This document shows positions 24,836 to 31,322 of a stretch of 42,400 bases of DNA, piece after piece. Each line of letters opens with the position of its first letter. Within the stretch, counting starts at the first letter, position 1. The stretch comes from Prevotella sp. Its GTDB lineage: Bacteria; Bacteroidota; Bacteroidia; Bacteroidales; Bacteroidaceae. A program made the translations under genes and the position numbers. The notes beneath the pieces were generated by a model that did not search any database, was not told the origin of the DNA, and saw nothing but the letters and a program-made list of their open reading frames with translations. The DNA lies in NCBI GenBank assembly GCA_017402445.1, contig JAFPME010000016.1, positions 1-42,400 on the forward strand. The letters run 5' to 3'.

Positions 24836-25771
24836 TTACTTGTTGCTGTTCTCGAAGAGTTTGCGTTTTTCCTCTTCGCTGAGACTGTCGTAGCCGCTGC
24901 GACGTATCTTGTCGAGTATCTGGTCTATCTCGTCCTGCTCGGCCTTTTTGCGCGCGTTGTATTCCCAGTCGGTTTCGCTCCGTCGCGAAGTCGGCTCCGA
25001 CGGCCGCTGCTCCGCGCTGCTTTTCTTGTGGCTGCGCTTTTCCCAGTTGCTGCGCATGTTGTCGAAGAACTGCATGCCGCTCTGTCGGCCGAAACGGTCG
25101 CTGCCGGGATGGCGCTGCCAATAGCGGATGAGCAGGAAGCCGAAGAGCATACCGCCGAGGTGAGCGACGTGGGCCACGTTGTCACCCTGCGAATTGAGGG
25201 CGAAGAACAGCTCGATGGCGGCATAGAACAGCACGAACCACTTGGCCTTGATGGGCACGGGCAGTGGGAAGATGAAGATGCGCTCTTCGGGGAAAATCAT
25301 ACCGAAAGCCAATAGGATGCCGTAGATGGCTCCTGAGGCGCCCACCGTTGTCCAGTTGTTGAGCACCTGTGCTGAGTTGTGGGCTATCTGTATGACGTCG
25401 CTGAACGAGGCTCCGGGAAACTGTGCCGTTGCCTCCATGTAGAACGATCCGAACTGTGCTATCTCCTGAATAATGCCGGCTCCGACACCGCAGACGAGGT
25501 AATAGAAGAGAAACTTCTTCGGTCCCCACACTCTTTCCACCACGCATCCGAACATCCACAGGGCGAACATGTTGAAGAAAATGTGCTCCCATCCACCATG
25601 CATGAACATGTACGTGAAGAGTTGGTAGATGTGGAATTCGGAAGCCATGAAGAAATGCAAACCCAGCAAGTCGTTCAGCTCAACACCTATGCGGCCGAAT
25701 ACAAAAGTTGCGGCAAACATCAAGATGTTAATAATCAGCAAGTTCTTCGTTATCGTGGGGATTGTACGCAT
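24836..25771 (-). CDS. Rhomboid-family intramembrane serine protease
   Basis: The 311-residue protein has six predicted membrane helices (about 10-225). The catalytic dyad is Ser146 in TVGASGAIYG and His204 in VAHVAHLGGMLFGF; the membrane-embedded HGGWEHIFFNMFALW loop is at about 58-72. A charged cytoplasmic tail of about 85 residues follows, rich in Ser/Arg/Glu (SRRSETDWEYNARKKAEQD), longer than in the minimal family. The substrate is unknown. It is first in the rhomboid-EEP pair, diverging from the HU gene. Confidence 0.92.
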   Translation of the reverse strand: MRTIPTITKNLLIINILMFAATFVFGRIGVELNDLLGLHFFMASEFHIYQLFTYMFMHGGWEHIFFNMFALWMFGCVVERVWGPKKFLFYYLVCGVGAGIIQEIAQFGSFYMEATAQFPGASFSDVIQIAHNSAQVLNNWTTVGASGAIYGILLAFGMIFPEERIFIFPLPVPIKAKWFVLFYAAIELFFALNSQGDNVAHVAHLGGMLFGFLLIRYWQRHPGSDRFGRQSGMQFFDNMRSNWEKRSHKKSSAEQRPSEPTSRRSETDWEYNARKKAEQDEIDQILDKIRRSGYDSLSEEEKRKLFENSNK

Positions 25772-25805
25772 GTCAAATGTCGTATTAAAGTGGTTCTTCA
25801 GTCTG

Positions 25806-25813
25806 CAAAATTA
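25806..25813 (-). promoter_or_regulatory. -7 box for rhomboid-EEP operon
   Basis: TAATTTTG on the minus strand matches TAnnTTTG and gives a leader of about 28 bases. Confidence 0.5.
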
Positions 25814-25895
25814 CGAAAAATATCCGTTACCAAGATAAAAAACGGCCCTGTTAGCACTTTTTTTCATGAATTTCTTCACTTTTTTTACTTTTTTG

Positions 25896-25926
25896 TTTGA
25901 TTTATGAATTGTTTGCGCTATATTTG
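25896..25926 (+). promoter_or_regulatory. Complete Bacteroidota promoter for HU
   Basis: TTTG at 25896-25899 and TATATTTG at 25919-25926 are separated by 19 bases, matching both halves of the Bacteroidota sigma-factor consensus. Transcription would begin near 25933, downstream of the earlier in-frame ATG at 25897. Confidence 0.8.
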
Positions 25927-25980
25927 CGAAAAAATTCAGAGCATAAATCATTATTTATCAATTTAATAAACGAAAAAAGT

Positions 25981-26250
25981 ATGAATAAGTCAGATTTAAT
26001 CGACAAGATTGCAGCAGGCGCAGGCCTCAGCAAGGGAGATGCTAAGAAAGCACTCGAAGCAACGACCGCAGCTATCAAGGAAGCTCTCGTCGCAGGTGAC
26101 AAGGTTGCACTCATCGGATTCGGTACGTTCAGTGTGAGCGAGCGTCCCGCACGCGAAGGCATCAACCCGGCTACGAAGGAAAAGATCCAGATTGCTGCCA
26201 AGAAGGTTGCCAAGTTCAAGGCCAGCGCTGAGCTCGCAGAGGCTCTTTAA
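25981..26250 (+). CDS. HU family DNA-binding protein
   Basis: The 89-residue histone-like protein bends and compacts DNA as a dimer. It starts MNKSDLIDKIAAGAGLSKGD and has the beta-arm motif GFGTFSVSERPAREGINPAT followed by KEKIQIAAKKVAKFKAS. The start at 25981 is fixed by the family N-terminus and by the promoter at 25896-25926. It is a single-gene unit ending at a strong hairpin. Confidence 0.96.
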   Translation: MNKSDLIDKIAAGAGLSKGDAKKALEATTAAIKEALVAGDKVALIGFGTFSVSERPAREGINPATKEKIQIAAKKVAKFKASAELAEAL

Positions 26251-26270
26251 TGCCTTTTGTTGTAAGACAT

Positions 26271-26319
26271 AACTGGGCAGACTTCATCTGAGTATGAAGC
26301 CTGCCCAGTTTCTTTTTTT
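26271..26319. terminator. Bidirectional terminator, HU / DUF3089 gene
   Basis: AACTGGGCAG (26271-26280) pairs with CTGCCCAGTT (26301-26310), extended by an inner CTTCAT/ATGAAG stem. A T-run follows at 26309-26319. It serves the convergent HU and DUF3089 genes. Confidence 0.88.
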
Positions 26320-27500
26320 CACTTCTCCATTCTTTTTTCCATGAAACGGGCTGCGCGCAGGGCAATGTTTTCGCGCAGGCAGTCGCGGTATAGCCAGATT
26401 TCACGCGTGTGATAGTTGCCTTCCTTGCCCAGCAACGGCAGCACGTAGTCGGTGGCTGAGTAGCCGTCAACCGTGAGCAGGTGCGACAAGGTGTCGATGC
26501 AGACCGTCATCGTGTCTTTCTTCTGGCTGTCCAATGGCTGCAACGGCGTCGGTTCGGTGGCCAGTGTGGCCGGTGTCGCATCCGTTTTCCAGTTCACCGG
26601 ATTGATGCAGACCACGCCGTCAAGGCCCAGACCGGGCAGTGCCGCCTTGGCATCGCGCACGGAATTGTAGCAGATGGTCACCCCGGTGTCGTCGGCACGT
26701 TGAGCCGGAACGAGTCTCTTGCAGCTGTCCAGCATCTCCTGTTTGATGCCGATGCCGATGACGTAGGCAGCAACCATGCGCTTGGCCGTCGTTTCGTCCA
26801 TTTCCTTCATCAGTTCCACCACGATGCCAGCACCCTGACTGAACCCTGCCAGCACGAAGGGACGGCCTCCGTTCAGTTCTTTCAGGTAATAGGCAAAGGC
26901 TTTCTTCACATCCTGAAGGGCTATGGGGAGCCGTGTCGCCAGCGTGCTGTCGTCGGCAAACGACTGCAGCGAGCACTGACGGTAGTAGGGCGAATAGAAG
27001 TTCAGTGTGCCGCCGATGAGCGTGTCCACGCCCACCATCTCGCTGAGCATGGGGCCACGCACGCTGTCGTTGTACGTGTCGGCATAGTGGCAGAGCGTGC
27101 CGTCGGCCGTGGTATAGTCGCCGGTCTCGGTAGAAATCACGTAGAACAGGTCCACATCTGCCTGCCGGTGGCTCACAAACCATTGCGTGGTGTCGCCGTA
27201 GTCGGGTTCGCGAGGCACCGTACCGTCGGCTGTCAGCGCTCCTTGCCGCTGATGACAGCCCACCAGTGAGGCGACCATCAGCACCACAGCCGCCCATCTG
27301 ACGGTCCAAAGCCTGCCTTTTCCTCTGCCGATGTGTTTCTCTGTGGGAGTCGCCGCAGCCTGTCGGCGCCCTTGTTCCTTATACCTATTATATATATAGG
27401 GGCTCATCGCTCTCAGTGTGTCCTTCGGAAACAGTTGTTCCGCCGGTTTTTTGCTCATCTTCATGTTTGTTTCTGTCCTTGTTCTTCTGTCTGGTGCCAT
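26319..27500 (-). CDS. DUF3089 domain-containing lipoprotein (alpha/beta hydrolase-like)
   Basis: This 393-residue reading frame includes a DUF3089 domain from about residue 105, with DLFYVISTETGDY, the nucleophile elbow VLAGFSQGAGI (Ser221) and VCINPVNW near the end. A hydrophobic segment with lipobox SLVGC (Cys82) shows export as a lipoprotein. The 60 basic residues before the signal are unlikely; the real start may be an internal Met (residues 13, 15 or 32) or a non-ATG codon nearer the signal. DUF3089 resembles lipases and esterases, but its substrate is unknown. It lies beyond the kduD terminator, so it is a separate unit. Confidence 0.78.
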   Translation of the reverse strand: MAPDRRTRTETNMKMSKKPAEQLFPKDTLRAMSPYIYNRYKEQGRRQAAATPTEKHIGRGKGRLWTVRWAAVVLMVASLVGCHQRQGALTADGTVPREPDYGDTTQWFVSHRQADVDLFYVISTETGDYTTADGTLCHYADTYNDSVRGPMLSEMVGVDTLIGGTLNFYSPYYRQCSLQSFADDSTLATRLPIALQDVKKAFAYYLKELNGGRPFVLAGFSQGAGIVVELMKEMDETTAKRMVAAYVIGIGIKQEMLDSCKRLVPAQRADDTGVTICYNSVRDAKAALPGLGLDGVVCINPVNWKTDATPATLATEPTPLQPLDSQKKDTMTVCIDTLSHLLTVDGYSATDYVLPLLGKEGNYHTREIWLYRDCLRENIALRAARFMEKRMEK

Positions 27501-27548
27501 CTTTCTTGCAATGTGGATAACGTCCGGATGCCTCTCGTCACATCGGAT

Positions 27549-27589
27549 GAAAAAACGGTCCTGCTTCCTCAGTCGGATGCAGGACCGTT
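27549..27589 (-). terminator. Terminator of kduD
   Basis: AACGGTCCTGC (27554-27564) pairs perfectly with GCAGGACCGTT (27579-27589). The A-run at its left gives a U-run on the minus strand. It ends transcription 73 bases past the kduD stop. Confidence 0.82.
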
Positions 27590-27661
27590 CTTTTACTGTT
27601 TGTTTCTGTCAATGTGAGAAACCGGGTCCTCGCCGGATTCCTCACAAAGAATCGCGCCCGA

Positions 27662-28465
27662 CTACTTAGGCTGCTTGCCGATGTAGGCCAGGATACCGCC
27701 GTCCACATAGAGTATGTGGCCGTTGACGGCGTCCGAAGCGTGCGAAGCGAGGAACACGGCGGGGCCACCCAGCTCGCTCGGGTCGAGCCAACGGCCTGCC
27801 GGTGTCTTGGCGCAGATGAACGAGTCGAACGGATGACGGCTGCCGTCCGGCTGGCGCTCGCGCAGCGGAGCTGTCTGCGGTGTGGCGATGTAGCCCGGGC
27901 CGATGCCGTTGCACTGGATGTTGTACTCGCCGTACTCGGAGCAGATGTTGCGCGTGAGCATCTTCAGGCCGCCCTTGGCAGCAGCGTAGGCGCTGACGGT
28001 CTCGCGTCCGAGCTCCGACATCATCGAGCAGATGTTGATGATCTTACCTTCGCGGCGCTCCATCATCTCGGGAATGACGGCCGACGAGCAGATGAACGGA
28101 CCGACGAGGTCGATGTCGATGACCTGCTGGAACTCGGCGCGCTTCATCTCGTGCATCGGGATGCGCTTGATGATGCCTGCGTTGTTCACCAGAATGTCTA
28201 TCTGGCCTACTTCTTCGTGAATCTTCTCCACCAGTGCCTTCACGTCGTTTTCCTTCGTGACGTCGCACACGTAGCCCTTCACGTTCTCGATACCGGCCTC
28301 CTTGTAGTTGTTCAGACCGCGCTCGAGAGCTGCCTCGTTGATGTCGTTAAAGATGATGGTCTTCGCGCCGGCGGCCACGAAAGCCTTAGCGATGTTGAAA
28401 CCGATGCCGTAAGATGCGCCGGTAATCCAGGCGTTCTTGCCTTCCAATGAAAATAAATTTGCCAT
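27662..28465 (-). CDS. kduD: 2-dehydro-3-deoxy-D-gluconate 5-dehydrogenase (KduD-like SDR)
   Basis: This 267-residue short-chain dehydrogenase has the NAD(P)-binding motif TGASYGIG (15-22), NNAG at 94-97 and catalytic Ser147, Tyr160 and Lys164 (VSAYAAAKGG). KduD reduces 5-keto-4-deoxyuronate-derived DKI to 2-keto-3-deoxygluconate in pectin and uronate breakdown. Gluconate 5-dehydrogenase is a close relative and cannot be excluded by sequence alone, but the kduI gene upstream on the same strand favours KduD. A GxxExxY gene lies between the two. Confidence 0.88.
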   Translation of the reverse strand: MANLFSLEGKNAWITGASYGIGFNIAKAFVAAGAKTIIFNDINEAALERGLNNYKEAGIENVKGYVCDVTKENDVKALVEKIHEEVGQIDILVNNAGIIKRIPMHEMKRAEFQQVIDIDLVGPFICSSAVIPEMMERREGKIINICSMMSELGRETVSAYAAAKGGLKMLTRNICSEYGEYNIQCNGIGPGYIATPQTAPLRERQPDGSRHPFDSFICAKTPAGRWLDPSELGGPAVFLASHASDAVNGHILYVDGGILAYIGKQPK

Positions 28466-28531
28466 AAATTGTCTTTTAAATAGTTTATATTAAAACGTGA
28501 ATATATTTTTTTTATTCTGTCTTCGACGTCA

Positions 28532-28570
28532 CACGAATGTTCATAAATCTCTCACGAATGCTCATAAATT
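28532..28570. repeat. Two 21-bp ACGAATGYTCATAAAT repeats
   Basis: ACGAATGTTCATAAAT (from 28533) and ACGAATGCTCATAAAT (from 28554) are 21 bases apart, immediately downstream of the GxxExxY gene. They are in inverted orientation relative to the ATTCATGAACATTCGTG repeats on its other side. Confidence 0.65.
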
Positions 28571-28578
28571 ATTCTTTT

Positions 28579-29034
28579 TCATTCTTCGCTACTCCAGTCA
28601 ACAACTTCTCGCAATATGTTCATGTCTTTATCAAGCAGCACGCATTCGTTCGTTTCTTCTATGTATCCGTAGCGTTCGCCTTGCAGCATGGTGTTGCCAA
28701 AGTTAATCAGCAGTCCTATTGGCTGTTTTGTCAGGCGCATATAGTTAAAGAGTTGTGCCCTGTGAGCAGGAACGATCGACTGTACTGATTTCAGTTCAAC
28801 GATTATATTTTCCACATACATGTCAATCTTGTATCTCTTCTTCAGCAAATGCTTCTTGTAGAAGCAGGAAACCAGTGCTTCAGGCTCGAAACTCAGGTGC
28901 CGTTCCGATAGTTCTATCTGCATGGCTTCGTTGTATACGGCTTCCAGTAGCCCCCATTTCAGCTCGGAATGAACCTTCATAGCCGCACCGATCACCTGAT
29001 AGACATCGTCTTTATACCTTTTGAAGCGGTTCAT
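28579..29034 (-). CDS. GxxExxY family protein
   Basis: The 151-residue protein has the family motif GLLEAVY at about 28-34 and a PD-(D/E)XK-like core (IDMYVENIIVELKSVQ, about 71-86). The C-terminal part reads RAQLFNYMRLTKQPIGLLINFG. The fold suggests a nuclease-related origin, but the function is unknown. It sits between kduD and kduI and breaks up that pair. Short tandem repeats lie on both sides in inverted orientation; on the upstream side one unit overlaps the start codon. This looks like an inserted cassette. Confidence 0.85.
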   Translation of the reverse strand: MNRFKRYKDDVYQVIGAAMKVHSELKWGLLEAVYNEAMQIELSERHLSFEPEALVSCFYKKHLLKKRYKIDMYVENIIVELKSVQSIVPAHRAQLFNYMRLTKQPIGLLINFGNTMLQGERYGYIEETNECVLLDKDMNILREVVDWSSEE

Positions 29035-29158
29035 TTATGTTTATTTGTGAACATTCCTCTTTTGCTCCAGACCATTCATGCCCATTCTTGATTGTCATTT
29101 ATGATCATTCATGTCTGTTAATTCATGAACATTCGTGTCTCATTCATGGGCATTCGTG
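29033..29158. repeat. ATTCATGxxCATTCGTG repeat cluster
   Basis: Related 17-base units begin at 29033, 29074, 29097, 29121 and 29142; the last two are ATTCATGAACATTCGTG and ATTCATGGGCATTCGTG. The last four are spaced 21-24 bases apart. They are the reverse complement of the repeats at 28533-28570, so the GxxExxY gene lies inside an inverted pair of arrays. Confidence 0.65.
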
Positions 29159-29181
29159 TAGCGTCGCAGACGAGGAACCTT

Positions 29182-30027
29182 CTACCGAAGCTCCTGCAAG
29201 TCGAAGAAATCCTGGTCTCCGTAGTCAAGGTTCTCCCCGCCCATGCCCCAGATGAATGTGTAGTTGTGCGTGGCGGCGGCGCTGTGGATGCTCCATTCGG
29301 GCGAGAGGACGGCCTGTTCGCCGTGCATCCAGATGTGGCGCGTCTCCTGGGGTTCGCCCATGAAGTGGCAGACGGCCTGCTCCTGCGGCAGCTCGAAGTA
29401 GAAGTAGGCCTCCATGCGGCGTGCGTGGACGTGAGCAGGCATGGTGTTCCACACCGAACCGGTGGCCAGCTCCGTCATTCCCATCTGCAGCTGGCACGTG
29501 GGAAGCACCTGGTTGACCAGCATCTTGTTGATGTTGCGCTCGTTCGACATCTCCAGCGAGCCCATGTGGGCCACCACCGCGTCAGCCTTCGTCACCTTGT
29601 GGCACGGATAGACGGCGTGGGCCGTGGTTGAATTGAAGTAGAACTTGGCCGGGTTCTTGTCGGGATCGTCCGAGCTGAAGCGCACCTCGCGGTCGCCTCT
29701 ACCTATATATAATGCTTCCTTGTAGTCCAGGCAGAACGTCTCGTCGCCCACGACGACCTTGCCCGGGCCGCCGACGTTGAAGATGCCCACCTCGCGCCGC
29801 GTGGTGAAGAAGGGCGCTTTCAGCGGGTCGATGGCCTCCAGCGGCAGGAGCTCCTCTACGGGCATGGCGCCGCCCACCACCATCCGGTCGTACATGGAGT
29901 ACACCATGTTCACCTCGTCCTTCGCAAACAGCCGTTCAATGAGGAAGTCGCGGCGCAGTCGGGCCGTGTCGTATCCTTTCGCATCTTCGGGATGCGCTGC
30001 ATATCTGATTTCGTAATTTGTCTTCAT
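29182..30027 (-). CDS. kduI: 5-dehydro-4-deoxy-D-glucuronate isomerase
   Basis: KduI isomerises 4-deoxy-L-threo-5-hexosulose uronate (from pectin or glycosaminoglycan lyases) to the keto form used by KduD. The 281-residue cupin protein has the family length. Typical segments are VNMVYSMYDRMVVGGAMPVEE, RREVGIFNVGGPG, the metal-binding region WNTMPAHVHARRMEAYFYFEL (two His and a Glu) and WSIHSAAATHNYTFIWGMGGEN. A -7 box (TATCTTTG, 30056-30063, minus strand) lies just upstream. Confidence 0.95.
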   Translation of the reverse strand: MKTNYEIRYAAHPEDAKGYDTARLRRDFLIERLFAKDEVNMVYSMYDRMVVGGAMPVEELLPLEAIDPLKAPFFTTRREVGIFNVGGPGKVVVGDETFCLDYKEALYIGRGDREVRFSSDDPDKNPAKFYFNSTTAHAVYPCHKVTKADAVVAHMGSLEMSNERNINKMLVNQVLPTCQLQMGMTELATGSVWNTMPAHVHARRMEAYFYFELPQEQAVCHFMGEPQETRHIWMHGEQAVLSPEWSIHSAAATHNYTFIWGMGGENLDYGDQDFFDLQELR

Positions 30028-30055
30028 TGTAGTATTTCCTGATTTGTTTTGCCCA

Positions 30056-30063
30056 CAAAGATA
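30056..30063 (-). promoter_or_regulatory. -7 box for kduI
   Basis: TATCTTTG on the minus strand matches TAnnTTTG and gives a leader of about 22 bases. Confidence 0.55.
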
Positions 30064-30235
30064 GCGTTTTTCTGTGTATTTTATGCGAAACGCGCGCGAT
30101 TATTGAGAAAGTTTTCGGAGTTTTAACACATCGGTTGCACGACATGCGCCGGATAGGCCACTCGCACGATGTGACAGTCGTGCTGCGGCGGTGCAAGAAA
30201 GCCGTTTCGAGGGTGGATACAATATGGTGAATAGC

Positions 30236-30277
30236 AAAACAAAGCCCGGCAACAATAGCGAAAATCGTTGCCGGGCT
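30236..30277 (-). terminator. Terminator of the small gene at 30.35 kb
   Basis: AGCCCGGCAAC (30243-30253) pairs perfectly with GTTGCCGGGCT (30267-30277), followed on the minus strand by a T-rich stretch (CTTTGTTTTGC). It suggests the damaged gene at 30351 is, or was, a separate transcription unit. Confidence 0.75.
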
Positions 30278-30350
30278 GAGCGAATGAAGATTTTACACGA
30301 TGGGGTGACATTCAATTAAAACTTGATGAGCCCATCAGGTGAATCTTTCT

Positions 30351-30656
30351 TTATTTGATTCTGATGCTTGACAAAACTTTCTGAATTGCTTCGTTGTCAG
30401 GTTGAATGTTGGATCCGTCGATGGCTATGCATCCAGCATTTCCATCGCTGTTGTAGTAGGCATAGAATTTTCCTTTCCACATGAAAGTGGCAAATTTCTT
30501 GTCTCCATAAGTTTGCTCACCCAGGTCTTCGCTGCCGTCGAGAGATTTCGCGTTCTCAACGGTGAAAGACGGGCCCCTTTCTTTTACCTTTTTTATTTTT
30601 TTTGCTCTTCTTCGTTTTCCTTTTGTCGTCCAAATCGCTTCATGACGACTCTGCAT
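30351..30656 (-). CDS. Small hypothetical protein, probably frameshifted near its start
   Basis: The frame encodes 101 residues. The last 75 (from GPSFTVENAKSLDG to VQPDNE-like IQPDNEAIQKVLSSIRIK) look like a real compact domain with WKGKFYAYYNSDGNAGC. The first 27, read from ATG 30656, are an implausible basic string. A better start is ATG 30643 (MKRFGRQKENEEEQKK), in the neighbouring frame. It stops at 30593-30595 just after a run of eight A; one more A would join it to the downstream domain, giving a protein of about 97 residues. No family is recognised. Element C begins about 50 bases upstream. Confidence 0.5.
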   Translation of the reverse strand: MQSRHEAIWTTKGKRRRAKKIKKVKERGPSFTVENAKSLDGSEDLGEQTYGDKKFATFMWKGKFYAYYNSDGNAGCIAIDGSNIQPDNEAIQKVLSSIRIK

Positions 30657-30699
30657 GCGGAGCTTCGTCAGCGTCGTGAAGCATGGCGGAAAACACCAT

Positions 30700-31078
30700 C
30701 CCTTTCAAAAAAAATTACCAAAAAATCCTGCACAGATTTTTCTTCATTTTAGAAAGCCGATTCGTTCTTTTGAGGTAAAAAAACCGAACAAAACCACAAG
30801 AAAAATCATCCCGTTTTTCAGAATGGGCCATTCTGCGTCGCAAAACGGGCCATTCTGCTCGTCAAAATGAATCATTCTGCGCGTCGAAAAGGCCCGTTTT
30901 GAAGCGCAAAATGAGCCGTTTTGAACGCCCGAAAAATGTAAAGAAAATACAAGTGCTTTGTTTCCAGCGTTTTAAAACTCTCTCATATTTCGCGTGTACG
31001 CGTCCGTCGGATTTTTATTTCAGAACGATGGCACTCTCAGAAGGGTTTTTCCGACTTTTTGTCCGCTTTTTTCACAGC
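30700..31078 (-). repeat. Interspersed 22-bp-array element, copy C (inverted)
   Basis: In plus coordinates the five units start at 30822, 30844, 30866, 30888 and 30910 (cores AATGGGCCATT, AACGGGCCATT, AATGAATCATT, AAAGGCCCGTT, AATGAGCCGTT). Read on the minus strand, its flanks match copy A (CCGACGGACGCGTACACGCG and TTTTCTTTACATTTTTCGGG). Its outer left end instead matches copy D (GGAAAAACCCTTCTGAGA). The right boundary, near 30700, is approximate. It lies between a minus-strand small gene and the divergent M16 gene. Confidence 0.82.
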
Positions 31079-31284
31079 CTGTCGTCGCGCATTCGGCGGA
31101 ACAGGTCGGGCTGGTTGGCGTGCTGCACTCTTCCCCGTTGCTTTGCAAAAAAAATTCGGTCGGCGTGTAGTTTTTCCGATTCTTTTGCGTCTAATAGTCA
31201 TCAGAGAATGTCTCAGCAGTGAGATTTTGGTATAAAAAACATTAATTATAAGGACCGACAGCGACAAAAGGGCCGGAAAATTCC
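31079..31284. other. Gap between element C and M16 promoter
   Basis: No gene, hairpin or repeat is supported. The sequence is mixed GC-rich then AT-rich and leads into the -7 box at 31285. Confidence 0.35.
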
Positions 31285-31292
31285 TATCTTTG
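31285..31292 (+). promoter_or_regulatory. -7 box for M16 protease gene
   Basis: TATCTTTG matches TAnnTTTG. Transcription would begin near 31299, excluding the in-frame ATG at 31290 and supporting ATG 31323. Confidence 0.65.
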
Positions 31293-31322
31293 TGGCTGTT
31301 TAAAAGAACAAAACCTTTTTTT

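Noticed and set aside
25897-25980. N-terminal extension of HU from ATG 25897
   Set aside because: It overlaps the promoter, and HU proteins start at MNKSDLI.
31290-31322. Earlier ATG for the M16 protease
   Set aside because: It overlaps the -7 box and would put 11 residues before a normal signal peptide.
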